A stretch of 39,522 bases of DNA from Mariprofundaceae bacterium (GTDB lineage: Bacteria; Pseudomonadota; Zetaproteobacteria; Mariprofundales; Mariprofundaceae), in assembly GCA_030950745.1 (NCBI GenBank), contig JAUZQZ010000013.1, positions 1 to 39,522 on the forward strand, written 5' to 3'. Within the stretch, counting starts at the first letter, position 1. Each line of letters opens with the position of its first letter. Positions 1 through 10,274 of this stretch are shown here, piece by piece. The translations under genes and the position numbers were made by a program. The notes beneath the pieces were generated by a model, which searched no databases, was not told where the DNA came from, and worked only from the letters and a program-made list of their open reading frames with translations.

Positions 1-107
1 CGAGTCTGCCATTGTACTATTCACCCATCTACCGGGATTTTTTTGCTTGTCCCGCCTGATCAGGCGACCTTTCTCTCCAGCACCACGATGCGTTCCTCAT
101 GACCACT

Positions 108-1610
108 TCAAAATTTCCCCTTCCGGCTCAGGTAATCCACCACCAGCCGCACACCTGCGCCGGTCGCGCCGACGGGTGAAATATCCGTGCCCTTCATGTT
201 CCAGGCCGTGCCGGCAATATCGAGATGCGCCCATGGGATGTCATCGACAAACCGCGACAGAAAACAGGCTGCGGTAATGGTGCCAGCCTCGCGGCCGCCG
301 ATATTCCTGATGTCGGCAATCTTGCTCTTGATCTGGTCCTGATACTCCTCATACAACGGCAATTCCCATACCCGATCATGCGTATGGTCGCCGGATTCTT
401 TCAGCCCCTTCTTGAGCTTCTTACCGGTTCCTATCAGCCCGCTTGCCTGTGAACCCAGCGCAATCACGCAAGCCCCGGTCAGGGTCGCAAAATCAATGAT
501 TTCAGCAGGCTTCTGCTCAGCGGCATAAGCCAATGCATCGGAGAGAATAATCCGTCCTTCGGCATCGGTGTTCTGCACCTCGATGGTCAGACCTTTGTAG
601 GAAGTCACGATATCACCCGGCTTGTATGCCGCTGATCCAAGCAGGTTCTCGGTCGAGGCAATCACGCCCAGCAGATTGACCGGCAGATTCATCTCGATCG
701 CCGCCTTGAAGATTCCAAGAACAGCAGCCGAACCGCACATGTCGAATTTCATTTCATCCATCTGCGCCGCCGGTTTGATGGAAATGCCACCGGCATCAAA
801 GGTCAGGCCCTTGCCGACCAGAGCCACCGGCGCCGTACCCTTCTTTCCACCCTGATATTCCAGCACGATAAAACGCGGCTCTTTGGCCGATCCCTGATTG
901 ACGGCCAAAAGTGCCGTGAACCCAGCCTTTTCAATGGCTTTTTTGTCCATCACGGTCACTTTCAGTTTCCCGTGTTTCAACGCAGCCGCCTGCTCACCAA
1001 GAAATTCCGGTGTGCAAACATTGCCCGGCTCATTGGCCAGATCGCGGGCAAAATTCGTCCCTGTGCTGACCGCACGCGCATTGGCCAACGCACCCTCCGC
1101 ACTCCCCAAATCCCGCCTCGATGAAATCATAATTGTGACAGAGCGCAGCGCACGTTTATTCTCTTCTTTCTCCGTCTGATACTTCTCGAATGCATACAAA
1201 CCCAGCCAGACGCCCTCGGCCACGGCCTGCACCTTGTCCGGCAGACTGGCACCGCGCACATTCAGTTCGGGAAGATAAAATGACACATCGCGGGCACCGC
1301 CTTTATCCAGTTTACGTGCCGCCGTAGCTGCCAGACGCCGTAAGCCGTGCAGAGTGAGTTTCCGTTCATCCCCTGCGCCGATCAGCATCACCCGCTGGGT
1401 GTACGTGCCTTCCACGTGATACAGTGTACGCGATGTGCTAAATGCGCCCGAAATATCAAATTTACGCAGGAAATCGGGTAACACCTTACCTGTCGCCTGT
1501 TGAAATGCTCTGCCGGACTCGGTCAGCTTACGCCCATCGAGTAACGGCAACACCACCGCATCATCACGTTGTTTCGCGGCAGCGCCTGCCTTGACATCAA
1601 TTTTAATCAT
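108..1610 (-). CDS. pepA: Cytosol (leucyl) aminopeptidase, M17 family
   Basis: A 500-residue protein that removes N-terminal residues, preferably leucine, from peptides in the cytoplasm; family members are hexamers with two metal ions per active site. The catalytic C-terminal half is clear: VGKGLTFDAGGISIKP carries the metal-binding Lys and Asp, FDMCGSAAVLG carries the next Asp, and NTDAEGRIILSDAL is the family signature with the last metal ligands and the catalytic Arg. The N-terminal half is the less conserved hexamer-forming domain. Length matches the usual 480-505 residues. The ATG at 1610 follows GAGAGGC at good spacing. It lies 103 bp downstream of glnE on the same strand, so it may have its own promoter. 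In E. coli PepA also acts as a DNA-binding regulator of carAB and in cer recombination; whether that holds here is unknown. Confidence 0.96.
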   Translation of the reverse strand: MIKIDVKAGAAAKQRDDAVVLPLLDGRKLTESGRAFQQATGKVLPDFLRKFDISGAFSTSRTLYHVEGTYTQRVMLIGAGDERKLTLHGLRRLAATAARKLDKGGARDVSFYLPELNVRGASLPDKVQAVAEGVWLGLYAFEKYQTEKEENKRALRSVTIMISSRRDLGSAEGALANARAVSTGTNFARDLANEPGNVCTPEFLGEQAAALKHGKLKVTVMDKKAIEKAGFTALLAVNQGSAKEPRFIVLEYQGGKKGTAPVALVGKGLTFDAGGISIKPAAQMDEMKFDMCGSAAVLGIFKAAIEMNLPVNLLGVIASTENLLGSAAYKPGDIVTSYKGLTIEVQNTDAEGRIILSDALAYAAEQKPAEIIDFATLTGACVIALGSQASGLIGTGKKLKKGLKESGDHTHDRVWELPLYEEYQDQIKSKIADIRNIGGREAGTITAACFLSRFVDDIPWAHLDIAGTAWNMKGTDISPVGATGAGVRLVVDYLSRKGKF

Positions 1611-1713
1611 TTTGCCTCTCGAAAATTAAATGTTATTTTGAAAAAACGTAAGGTTTTTCTGAAAACTGCGGGAACCATATGCTTTTACATAAAAGAATAA
1701 AAGTTATCCAATA

Positions 1714-4440
1714 TTATTTCACATGAAGAAGCTGTTTGAAACATACATGTACCTGCTTCATCGTATCGCGCAATTGCTCCGGGCTGCTAATCGCCGCGTG
1801 GCGACGCATGGTTTCCCATTCTGCACACGTAGCATCAACGGATAATCTGCCAATGGACTGCCACAACTCTACACGCAGGGCATTTTCCATCTGCCGATAA
1901 TCCAGATAAGTTTTGGCCAACCAATCGGCATGTGTTCTCCATACTTCAGGCACGTCATTCATTGACGCCATATGGCGCAGCACTTCCACCGTCCCGCGAT
2001 CATTTCCGCCAAAGACCAGCCGCCCGTACTGGGCCAAAAACTCGATATCCACCAAGCCACCGGCATCCTGTTTGAGATTGATCATTTGCCCGGATTTACT
2101 GGCAAGATGATCCAGCATCTTGCGCCGCATCGCCATAACCTCCCAGGCCAGTTTTCCTGCATCCCACTTCAGGTTCAGCACCTCATCAACCACACCCCCG
2201 ACCGCCTTTTGCGCGGCAGCGGGACCGGCCACTGTACGCGCACGGCACAGCGCCTGATGCTCCCAACTTTGTGCATGGTGCAACTGATAATCACGAAAAC
2301 CATTCAAACTGGTAACCAGCGTGCCGCTCCGGCCAGAGGGACGCAGGCGTGCATCGAATTCAAAACTGGCTCCGTAAGGCCGCTGTCCGCTCAATTGTTG
2401 AATCATGTGCCGACCAAGCCGTTGGGCATGCTCCCACATACTCCTTTTGCCGAGCATCCGCTCCGGCTGCTCATCAGCCAGTACAAACACCATATCCAAA
2501 TCGGAAACAAGCCCCATTTCCCGGCTGCCATGCTTACCCATGGCCAGTGCTACAAAGGGAAAATCTTGCGGCAATTGCATTTGTTTCAGGCACAGCCGCA
2601 ACACTACCTGCGTCGCTGCATCTGCGGTGTCCGCCATCCATGCTCCCACAGTTTCCGGACCGACCTGATGTGCATCCACGCTCAGCGCCGCAGTCAACCG
2701 CACCCGATCTACCAAATGCCCGATCTCCACCAATGCCTGCTCCGTATCGGAGACATCAATTTGTCCCATCCGGTGGCATACGGCCTGCACATCCGATGCT
2801 CCCCTTTCATGTGCCAGCGGCCACTCCAGCCAGGACGGATCGCAAACAATATGTTCACGTACATAACGCGATGCCGAAAGCGCCCCGATCAACCAGTCCA
2901 GCGCGCCCTGATGTGTCGCCAACAGGTCAATCCATGTCGCCCGTCCGGCAATGCTTTTCAGTAAATCGGAAAATGCCTCAAGCGCGGTGACGCCATTGGT
3001 ATCGCTAAGCCAGATTGGCATGGCACGCGCCAGCACCGCCTCCACCCGCTTCCGGCTCCGTTCGGGCAGCATCCCGCGCAGCAGATGCTCATCCATGGCT
3101 GCCAGCGCCTGTGTAACACGATTCCGGGAAGCCGCATCCAGATGGCTCAGCTCGGCATCGTGATCCCCGTTAAGCCAGCTTACCTCCTCTGATGCGGCAA
3201 TCGGCAGCACGTGCTCGGCAAAGACTCGGCCAACAACTACCGCATGGTCATCCATACAGGCCTGAATACCGGAAACGCCAAGCGCCGACTCCAGATAATC
3301 GACATAACCTTCGGGCAGCTTCTGCGTTTGCTCGCCCACCCGCGCCTGTACGGCATGTTCGACCCTGCGCCAGAAGCGGTAAGCCGCATGCAATTGCGCC
3401 GCCTCATCTTCACGAATGGCCCCGAATTCACACAGCGCCTCCAGCGCCAACATGCATGGAGACTGGCGTAACTGCGGATTGAGGCCTCCATGCAGCAACT
3501 GCATCGATTGCACAATAAACTCGATTTCCCTTATCCCGCCGCTTCCACGTTTAACATCAAACCCGGCTCCAATCTTCCGATCACCCGCATACGCATCAAT
3601 TCGCCTCTTCATATCGGCCAGTGCCGCCACCGTCGTATAATCCAGATAACGGCGATAGATAAATGACGCCGTTTCCACAACAAAAGCATCCCCGAGTACC
3701 TTGTCACCAGCCACCGGGCGCGCCTTGATCAGCATCGCCCGCTCCCATGTCTGACCATAATTCTGGTAGAACTCAACCGTCGCATCCAGGCTGAGGCAAA
3801 TTGCCGCGCCATCGCCACCGGGACGCAGGCGCATGTCCACCAGCCAAACCATGCCGTCCTCAGTATGCTCCGACATCAGTCGAATTAGCATACGTGACAG
3901 ATGATTGTAATACTCAGTCGCTGTCACCTCTGCTCTGCCACCCGATGTTGTCTCTTTTCCCTGCCAGATGAATAGTGGATCAACGTCGGAACCGAGGTTG
4001 AGTTCGTGGCCTCCAAGCTTGCCCAGTCCAATCACGCAAAACCGCCCCCCGTCGAGATGACCGAAACGAGAGGTAATCAACCGCTCCGCCATCACCAGTG
4101 CCTGCTCCAGCAGGCCGGAAGCAAAATCGGCAATGGCTCGATATGAGACCTCAATATCGCCATGGAGTCCCATCTCCCACCAGATGATATGGCGCATACC
4201 ACGCTGCTTGCACAGCCGCAGGTGCCGCATACACTTACTCAAATCATCGCTGGTACAATCCGGCACCCAGTTTTGTCCACCATCTGGCAGGACAGCTTCC
4301 GCCTCTGATCTGAAAAGCGCATGACAATCTTCGGCATCTACTGTGCGCATCAGCGACACGAATAAAGGGGAAATTTCTAACAGGCGGTCAACATCCTCAC
4401 GCAGGGATTCGGGAACGTGTTTCAGCCAAAGCATACTCAT
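1714..4440 (-). CDS. glnE: Bifunctional glutamine synthetase adenylyltransferase/adenylyl-removing enzyme
   Basis: This 908-residue enzyme attaches AMP to, and removes it from, the regulatory tyrosine of glutamine synthetase, under control of PII and glutamine. Two nucleotidyltransferase domains are visible, as the family requires: the N-terminal removing domain with GLGKLGGHELNLGSDVD at about residues 138-154, and the C-terminal adenylylating domain with AMGKHGSREMGLVSDLD at about 633-649. Both keep the paired acidic residues (SDVD, SDLD) that bind metal. The protein is slightly shorter than E. coli GlnE (946), with the shortage at the N-terminus. The start is ATG 4440; a second ATG two codons in is possible and the ribosome site is weak. 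It follows glnA directly, its substrate, but a terminator-like hairpin lies between the two genes, so expression is likely lower than that of glnA. Confidence 0.96.
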   Translation of the reverse strand: MSMLWLKHVPESLREDVDRLLEISPLFVSLMRTVDAEDCHALFRSEAEAVLPDGGQNWVPDCTSDDLSKCMRHLRLCKQRGMRHIIWWEMGLHGDIEVSYRAIADFASGLLEQALVMAERLITSRFGHLDGGRFCVIGLGKLGGHELNLGSDVDPLFIWQGKETTSGGRAEVTATEYYNHLSRMLIRLMSEHTEDGMVWLVDMRLRPGGDGAAICLSLDATVEFYQNYGQTWERAMLIKARPVAGDKVLGDAFVVETASFIYRRYLDYTTVAALADMKRRIDAYAGDRKIGAGFDVKRGSGGIREIEFIVQSMQLLHGGLNPQLRQSPCMLALEALCEFGAIREDEAAQLHAAYRFWRRVEHAVQARVGEQTQKLPEGYVDYLESALGVSGIQACMDDHAVVVGRVFAEHVLPIAASEEVSWLNGDHDAELSHLDAASRNRVTQALAAMDEHLLRGMLPERSRKRVEAVLARAMPIWLSDTNGVTALEAFSDLLKSIAGRATWIDLLATHQGALDWLIGALSASRYVREHIVCDPSWLEWPLAHERGASDVQAVCHRMGQIDVSDTEQALVEIGHLVDRVRLTAALSVDAHQVGPETVGAWMADTADAATQVVLRLCLKQMQLPQDFPFVALAMGKHGSREMGLVSDLDMVFVLADEQPERMLGKRSMWEHAQRLGRHMIQQLSGQRPYGASFEFDARLRPSGRSGTLVTSLNGFRDYQLHHAQSWEHQALCRARTVAGPAAAQKAVGGVVDEVLNLKWDAGKLAWEVMAMRRKMLDHLASKSGQMINLKQDAGGLVDIEFLAQYGRLVFGGNDRGTVEVLRHMASMNDVPEVWRTHADWLAKTYLDYRQMENALRVELWQSIGRLSVDATCAEWETMRRHAAISSPEQLRDTMKQVHVCFKQLLHVK

Positions 4441-4470
4441 TGGCTAAGCATACCCTGCAATCGGCGCATA

Positions 4471-4501
4471 AAAAAAGGCCACCACACAAAGTGGCGGCCT
4501 T
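4471..4501 (-). terminator. Rho-independent terminator after glnA
   Basis: On the minus strand an 11-bp stem (AAGGCCGCCAC pairing with GTGGTGGCCTT, one G-U pair) closes a 5-base loop, and the stem's last bases run into a T tract. It sits just after the glnA stop and before the glnE start, so it should end or reduce glnA transcripts before glnE. Confidence 0.85.
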
Positions 4502-4520
4502 CTACGCACTGCTATACCGA

Positions 4521-5936
4521 CTAAACGGAATAATACATCTGCATTTCAATCGGGTGCGGACGCATACGCAGCTCATTGACCTCTTCCATCTTCAGTTCGA
4601 TATAGGCGTCAATCATGTCGTCGTCCATGACACCTCCCACCGTGAGAAACTCACGGTCCGCATCCAGGGCTTCCAATGCCTGATCCAGACCATGACAGAC
4701 GGTCGGAATCTTCTTGCCTTCTTCCGGCGGCAGATCGTACAGGTTCTTATCGGCGGGCTCACCCGGATCAGTCTTGTTGGCGATACCATCAAGGCCGGCC
4801 ATCAGCAGAGCAGTAAAGGTAAGATATGGATTACCGGAGGAATCCGGGAACCGCACCTCAATGCGACGTGCAGCGTCGGAATTAACCACCGGAATACGGA
4901 CGGAGGCAGAACGGTTGCGATTCGAGTACGCCAGCATCACCGGTGCTTCAAAACCCGGCACCAGACGCTTGTAAGAGTTGGTGGATGCATTGGTAAATGC
5001 ATTCAGTGCGCGGGCATGTTTGATGATACCGCCAATATACCACAGCGCTTCCTGACTCAGGTTGGCATATTTATCGCCTGCGAACAGGTTCTTGCCATCT
5101 TTCCAGATTGACTGATGTACGTGCATGGCCGTGCCGTTATCGTTGTGAATCGGTTTCGGCATAAAGGTCGCAGTTTTACCATGTGCATCGGCCACATTGT
5201 GCACCACGTACTTATACCACTGCGCACGGTCGGCGATATCAATCAATTCGCCGAATCTCATTGCCAGTTCGCACTGACCGGCAGTTGCTACTTCATGATG
5301 ATGGCATTCCATATGAATGCCGAGATCGGTCATCACCAGTGACATATCGTTGCGAATTTCATGTAGAGAATCTACTGGGGGAACAGGGAAATAGCCGCCC
5401 TTCACACCCGGACGGTGGCCGGTATTGCCTCCCTCGTATTTTCTATGGGAGTTCCATGCAGCTTCTTCCGATTCAATTTCATAGCCGGAAGAACCCATCT
5501 CGTTGTGATAACGCATGCTGTCAAAAATGAAAAACTCCAGCTCCGGGCCAAAATACACGGTATCGGCAATGCCTGCGCCACGAATGTATTTCATGGCACG
5601 CTGTGCCACCTGACGCGGACAGCGGTTGTAATCCTGACCGGTCAACGGGTCGATGACCTGAGCGACCAGCACCAGCGTCGATGCCTCGAAGAACGGATCA
5701 ATTCTGGCTGACGCGGGATCGGGGATCAGCGCCATATCGGAGTTATTGATCTCGCACCAGCCGGCAATGGAAGAGCCGTCGAAGGCAAAGCCGTCCTCAA
5801 AACAATCTTTATTCAACTCGGAAATTGGGAAGGTAACATGTTGCCACTTACCCTTGGTATCGGTAAAACGGATATCAACGAATTCACATTCATGCTCTTT
5901 CACCATATCCATCACTTTCTTGACTGCATCGCTCAT
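4521..5936 (-). CDS. glnA: Glutamine synthetase, type I
   Basis: A 471-residue enzyme that makes glutamine from glutamate, ammonia and ATP; active as a cytoplasmic dodecamer. Visible marks are FDGSSIAGW near the N-terminus, the GTAMHVHQS active-site segment, NRSASVRIP near the middle, and RVRF-like substrate-binding sequence RRIEVRFPD. The NLYDLPPEE segment holds the tyrosine that GlnE adenylylates (Tyr397 in E. coli), so this is the adenylylation-controlled beta subtype. Length is nearly that of E. coli GlnA (469). The ATG at 5936 has an AAGGAGAG ribosome site. It lies 57 bp downstream of glnB and upstream of glnE, so sensor, enzyme and modifier are together. I looked for a sigma-54 promoter before it and found only a half match (see rejected). 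Confidence 0.98.
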   Translation of the reverse strand: MSDAVKKVMDMVKEHECEFVDIRFTDTKGKWQHVTFPISELNKDCFEDGFAFDGSSIAGWCEINNSDMALIPDPASARIDPFFEASTLVLVAQVIDPLTGQDYNRCPRQVAQRAMKYIRGAGIADTVYFGPELEFFIFDSMRYHNEMGSSGYEIESEEAAWNSHRKYEGGNTGHRPGVKGGYFPVPPVDSLHEIRNDMSLVMTDLGIHMECHHHEVATAGQCELAMRFGELIDIADRAQWYKYVVHNVADAHGKTATFMPKPIHNDNGTAMHVHQSIWKDGKNLFAGDKYANLSQEALWYIGGIIKHARALNAFTNASTNSYKRLVPGFEAPVMLAYSNRNRSASVRIPVVNSDAARRIEVRFPDSSGNPYLTFTALLMAGLDGIANKTDPGEPADKNLYDLPPEEGKKIPTVCHGLDQALEALDADREFLTVGGVMDDDMIDAYIELKMEEVNELRMRPHPIEMQMYYSV

Positions 5937-5993
5937 GGTTACTTCTCTCCTTTTTTACGTTAAATCACTGCCCTCAAAATCGTCCGTGCCGCG

Positions 5994-6344
<351 letters not shown>

Positions 6345-6360
6345 TTATCCGCACTCATTG

Positions 6361-7974
6361 TCAGCCATCCTCCTCCCATTCACGAAACCCGTGCGTAATC
6401 GGATAGCGCCTGTCACGGCCAAAAGCCTTTTGCGTAATCTTCACGCCCGGCGGGGCCTGCCGCCGCTTGTACTCCGCCAGATGTAACATGCGGATCATGC
6501 CGTGGACATCGCCCAAATCAAAACCCCGCGCCGCGATAGAGGTCACACTCTGCCCCAATTCGACATAAGCCTGCAAGATGGCATCGAGCGTTTCGTAATC
6601 CGGCAATGAATCCGAATCTTTCTGATCCGGACGTAATTCGGCGGAAGGCGGTTTATCAATGGTATGTTGCGGAATGACTTCCAGCTTGTGATTCAAATGC
6701 TTTGCCAGCGCATACACCTGTGTTTTATATACATCCTTGAGCACGGCAAAACCGCCCGCCATGTCACCGTAGAGCGTGGCATAACCGACAGCCATTTCAG
6801 ACTTGTTTCCCGTGGATAGCAGCATGCGCCCGGTCTTGTTTGAAATCGCCATCAGCAGCAACCCGCGCATGCGCGCCTGAATATTCTCCTCGGTTACATC
6901 AGGCTCGGATTTACCCCACTGTTCAAACGGTGCTTCGAGAAGAGTCTCAACCGAAACAACGGGATTCTGAATGGGTAAGGTTACAACATCCATACCCAGG
7001 TTTTTTGCCAGCGCCTCGGCATCACGGATCGAATGGCCACTGGAGAAACGCGACGGCATCAGCACTCCCAACACATTCTCCGCGCCCAACGCCTCGCAGG
7101 CCAGTGCCGCAACCACAGCCGAATCAATACCGCCGGAAAGTCCGACCACCACCTGGCTGACCCCGTTGCGGCGCACATAGTCACGCACCCCCAGCACCAG
7201 CGCCTTATGAATCTGCTCGACCGATGAAGGGATTGTGGCCACCTTGCCACAGGGTTCGGCGATATCCACCAGCACATCGGCTGCTTCAAACAACGGCGCA
7301 CGCGTCAGCATCTGCCCCGTGGCGTCCACGGCATGGCTGCCGCCATCAAACACCACCTCATCCTGCCCGCCTACCTGATTCACATAAATGACCGGAACAG
7401 CGAAATGGAGCGCACGTTTTTTCATCAACGCTTCACGATCAATCTGTTTGTCCACATGGAAAGGAGAGGCATTCAGGTTGATCAAAACATCGCGTGCCTG
7501 CATTGCGGTTTCTTCCGCCACGGTATCGGACCACAAATCCTCGCAGATACCAACACCAATGCGCCAACCATGAACGGAAAACACCTCCGGGCCAGTCCCC
7601 GGCGTGAAATAGCGCCGTTCATCGAATACACCATAATTGGGTAACGCCCGTTTATCGTACACGCCCAACACTTTCCCATCCGCCGCCAATGTTGCGCTGT
7701 TGTGCAATCCGTTTTCTGTTCGACGCGGATGGCCGAACACCACAGCGACTTTTTCACTGGCTTCCACGATCCGGCTTACCGCACGTTCCACTGCATCCAT
7801 GAATGAAGGCCTGAGCAGCAAATCCTCAGGCGGATACCCGGCCAGCACCAGTTCCGGCAATGCCAGCACATCGCAGTCAGCGGACTCCGCCCGCCGCATC
7901 ACATCCAGTACCAGACCGGTATTGAACGCCACATCGCCCACCTGTGGCGCAACCTGCGCCATCATGATCTTCAA
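6361..7974 (-). CDS. nadE: Glutamine-dependent NAD+ synthetase
   Basis: Makes NAD+ from nicotinate adenine dinucleotide using ammonia released from glutamine. The 537-residue protein has two domains. The N-terminal nitrilase-like glutaminase shows the catalytic triad: Glu in ALPELVLAGYPPEDLL, Lys in YDKRALPNYGVFDERRYF, Cys in GVGICEDLW. The C-terminal synthetase carries the ATP-pyrophosphatase loop GLSGGIDSAVVAAL and STGNKSEMAVGY. The start is TTG at 7974, whose last bases are part of the amtB TGA (TTGA overlap). This gives the usual MKI..AQ N-terminus of the family; the in-frame ATG at 7965 is the fallback. The overlap implies translational coupling to amtB. Placement between amtB and glnB is notable, because PII proteins are reported to bind and control glutamine-dependent NadE in Azospirillum. 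Confidence 0.95.
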   Translation of the reverse strand: MKIMMAQVAPQVGDVAFNTGLVLDVMRRAESADCDVLALPELVLAGYPPEDLLLRPSFMDAVERAVSRIVEASEKVAVVFGHPRRTENGLHNSATLAADGKVLGVYDKRALPNYGVFDERRYFTPGTGPEVFSVHGWRIGVGICEDLWSDTVAEETAMQARDVLINLNASPFHVDKQIDREALMKKRALHFAVPVIYVNQVGGQDEVVFDGGSHAVDATGQMLTRAPLFEAADVLVDIAEPCGKVATIPSSVEQIHKALVLGVRDYVRRNGVSQVVVGLSGGIDSAVVAALACEALGAENVLGVLMPSRFSSGHSIRDAEALAKNLGMDVVTLPIQNPVVSVETLLEAPFEQWGKSEPDVTEENIQARMRGLLLMAISNKTGRMLLSTGNKSEMAVGYATLYGDMAGGFAVLKDVYKTQVYALAKHLNHKLEVIPQHTIDKPPSAELRPDQKDSDSLPDYETLDAILQAYVELGQSVTSIAARGFDLGDVHGMIRMLHLAEYKRRQAPPGVKITQKAFGRDRRYPITHGFREWEEDG

Positions 7975-9173
7975 GCCATGTCCTCCTCGGGATAGGCCGC
8001 TACCTGATGCACGGCCAGATCGGCACCCTGATACTCATCCTCCTCGGAAAGGCGCAGTCCCAAAATAGCTCTGATCGCGCCATACACTGCAAAACCGGAA
8101 ATAACGGCAAGTCCCACGCCGGTCAACGTACCAACCAACTGCGTCATGAACGTCACGCCACCAGCACCGCCCATGGCAGTGGAACCAAAGATACCGGCGG
8201 CGATGCCGCCCCATGCGCCGCATACGCCATGCAAAGGAATCACGCCCAGCACATCATCGATGCGCAAACGATTCTGGATAATCTCGAAACCGAACACAAA
8301 AATCACACCCGCCGCGCCGCCAATCGCCAATGCGCCAATCGGGTGAACAATATCCGAGCCGGCACATATGGCGACCAGTCCTGCCAGCGCACCATTGTGG
8401 ACAAAGCCCGGATCGTTCTTGCCTACGACAAGCGCGGTCAGCATACCGCCAACCATGGCCAGCAATGAATTGATGGCCACCAGACCGGAGACAGCCCCTG
8501 CCACCCCGGCGCTCATGACATTGAATCCAAACCATCCCACGCATAAAATCCATGACCCCAGAGCAAGGTACGGGATGTTTGAAGGCAAAATAGCGTTTAC
8601 GCGCCCATCCTTGCTGTAACGCCCTCTGCGCGCCCCCAGCATGATCACAGCCCCAAGCGCCAGAAATCCGCCCATGGCATGCACCACCACCGAACCGGCA
8701 AAATCATGGAATTTTGCGCCAAACATACTGTTCAGCCATGTCTGGAAACCATGGTTACCGTTCCAGATCAAACCCTCATAGAAAGGATAAACCAGACTCA
8801 CCAGCACTACCGTAGCCAATACATTGGGCCAGAAACGAATGCGTTCGGTGATTCCACCGGAAATAATGGCGGGAACAGCCGCAGCAAAAGTCAGCAGAAA
8901 GAAAAAATGTACCAGTTCATAGGCGTTTGATTTGCCACCGAGCTGCATCAATTCCGGTACCGGCGCAAAAAAATACGTCCCATAGGCAATGCCGTAGCCG
9001 ATAAAGAAATAGGCAATGGTGGAGAACCCGAAATCGGTCAGCACCCGCACCATCGCATTAACCTGGTTTTTCCTGCGTACCGTGCCTGCTTCCAGAAAAG
9101 CAAACCCGGCATGCATCGCCAGCACCATGGCCGCGCCCATAGTTAGAAAAAAGACATCCATTCCCGCGTTCAT
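7971..9173 (-). CDS. amtB: Ammonium transporter, Amt/MEP/Rh family
   Basis: A 400-residue inner-membrane channel for ammonium, with about eleven membrane segments in the alternating hydrophobic pattern of the family. The substrate-pore residues are present: Asp in DFAGSVVVHAMGG with the first pore His, and IPLHGVCGAWG with the second pore His of the twin-His pair. The cytoplasmic tail LGLRLSEEDEYQGADL matches the PII-interacting C-terminus of AmtB proteins. There is no cleaved signal peptide; the sequence starts close to the first membrane segment, unlike E. coli AmtB which has one. ATG 9173 has a very good ribosome site (GGGGAGGA). It starts 37 bp after queA and overlaps nadE by four bases. 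Pairing with a PII gene two genes on suggests PII-controlled gating. Confidence 0.96.
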   Translation of the reverse strand: MNAGMDVFFLTMGAAMVLAMHAGFAFLEAGTVRRKNQVNAMVRVLTDFGFSTIAYFFIGYGIAYGTYFFAPVPELMQLGGKSNAYELVHFFFLLTFAAAVPAIISGGITERIRFWPNVLATVVLVSLVYPFYEGLIWNGNHGFQTWLNSMFGAKFHDFAGSVVVHAMGGFLALGAVIMLGARRGRYSKDGRVNAILPSNIPYLALGSWILCVGWFGFNVMSAGVAGAVSGLVAINSLLAMVGGMLTALVVGKNDPGFVHNGALAGLVAICAGSDIVHPIGALAIGGAAGVIFVFGFEIIQNRLRIDDVLGVIPLHGVCGAWGGIAAGIFGSTAMGGAGGVTFMTQLVGTLTGVGLAVISGFAVYGAIRAILGLRLSEEDEYQGADLAVHQVAAYPEEDMA

Positions 9174-9210
9174 AATTCCTCCCCTGGAATATTGTTAGCC
9201 TGGCTGCCAA

Positions 9211-10257
9211 TCATTCCATATCCAAAGATGTTTCGGAAGTCATGTGATCAACAAACATCGCATCACCATAGGAATAAAAACGGTATCGGGCTTTGATTGC
9301 ATGTGCATACGCATCCAGAATACGTTTCCGGTCTGCCAACGCACACACCAGCATCAGCAGGGTGGAACGTGGCAGATGAAAATTGGTCAACAACGCATCC
9401 ACCATACGAAATTGGTAACCGGGCGTAATAAACAAACTGGTGCGTCCACTTCCAGCTTGTAATTCACCTGTCTGACCTGCTGCCTCCAGCGTACGCAGAC
9501 TGGTGGTGCCCACAGTGACAACTCGCCGTCCTTCACGTTTGGCTCGATTAACCGTCTCCGCCGTTTTCGGCGGCACCACATAAGACTCTTCGTGCATCAC
9601 ATGATCAGCGATACATTCAGCCTGCACCGGCTGAAAGGTTCCGGGCCCGACATGCAGCGTAACATGTGCAAATTCAGCCCCTGCTTGCTCCATTGCCTGC
9701 ATTAATGCCCTTGTCAGATGCAGGCCTGCCGTGGGTGCAGCCACCGCACCCGGATTTGCGGCGAATACAGTCTGATAACGTGCCTTGTCTTCCTCGGTGT
9801 CCGGCCGGTCAATATATGGCGGCAGGGGCATATGACCATGTCGTTCGATGGCCGCAGCCACATCATCTGCCCGAAGGCGAACCGTGACTTTCTTGCCATC
9901 CCGCACCAGCACCTCGGCGGAAAGTTCGCCGGTGATTTCAACCACAACGCCCGGCTTCAATGGTTTATTCGATTTTCCCCATGCCAGCCAGACATCATTT
10001 TCGCCCGTGGGTTCCAGCAACAACAGCTCCACTTTACCACCACTTTCCTTTTGCCCCAGAAGCCGCGCCGGAATCACTCTGGTATCGTTAATTACCCATA
10101 CGTCGCCGGGTCGCACCAGCTGCGGCAGGTCGCGGATCATGCAATCAGCCAGCCTGTCATCCAGCACATGCAACAGTCGCGAAGCATCGCGCTTCTCCGG
10201 CGGTCGTTTGGCAATCAAAGCCTCCGGTAAATGGTAATCAAAATCAGTAAGCCGCAT
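9211..10257 (-). CDS. queA: S-adenosylmethionine:tRNA ribosyltransferase-isomerase
   Basis: Transfers and isomerises the ribose of S-adenosylmethionine onto 7-aminomethyl-7-deazaguanine at the wobble base of tRNA, giving epoxyqueuosine. The protein starts MRLTDFDYHLPEALIA, the usual QueA N-terminus, and has the family segments VINDTRVIPARL, MPLPPYI, AAPTAGLHLT, HVTLHVGPGTFQPV and NFHLPRSTLLMLVCA. The length is 348 residues from ATG 10257. The frame stays open six more codons upstream to a TTG at 10275, but the ATG fits the family. The usual partner genes (tgt, yajC) are not next to it. Instead it begins the minus-strand run that continues into amtB, 37 bp downstream, so it may share transcripts with the nitrogen genes by position alone. 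Confidence 0.96.
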   Translation of the reverse strand: MRLTDFDYHLPEALIAKRPPEKRDASRLLHVLDDRLADCMIRDLPQLVRPGDVWVINDTRVIPARLLGQKESGGKVELLLLEPTGENDVWLAWGKSNKPLKPGVVVEITGELSAEVLVRDGKKVTVRLRADDVAAAIERHGHMPLPPYIDRPDTEEDKARYQTVFAANPGAVAAPTAGLHLTRALMQAMEQAGAEFAHVTLHVGPGTFQPVQAECIADHVMHEESYVVPPKTAETVNRAKREGRRVVTVGTTSLRTLEAAGQTGELQAGSGRTSLFITPGYQFRMVDALLTNFHLPRSTLLMLVCALADRKRILDAYAHAIKARYRFYSYGDAMFVDHMTSETSLDME

Positions 10258-10274
10258 GGCGGCAAAGCTACACA

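Noticed and set aside
53-66. Perfect 14-bp palindrome CGCCTGATCAGGCG downstream of pepA
   Set aside because: No T tract on the pepA strand and no repeat of it elsewhere in the window; could be an inefficient terminator or a protein site but nothing supports either.
64-107. In-frame extension of pepA after its TGA (fourteen sense codons to the next stop)
   Set aside because: The protein is already full length and ends like family members; the extension is short and has no readthrough context.
1639-1666. AT-rich hairpin (GAAAAAC/GTTTTTTC) between glnE and pepA
   Set aside because: The stem is weak (almost only A-T pairs) and the region may just be the AT-rich promoter of pepA.
1972-2964. A 330-codon plus-strand open frame inside glnE
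   Set aside because: Antisense shadow of a clear gene; His/Gln/Pro-rich composition and no motif.
5972-5993. Possible sigma-54 promoter before glnA (GCGCGGCACGGACG on the minus strand)
   Set aside because: The -24 half fits (GGCACG) but the -12 GC is missing at the required spacing (TTTTGA there).
9180-9210. Possible sigma-54 promoter before amtB (TTGGCAGCC on the minus strand)
   Set aside because: The -24 word is partial and no GC stands at -12; amtB is also only 37 bp from queA.
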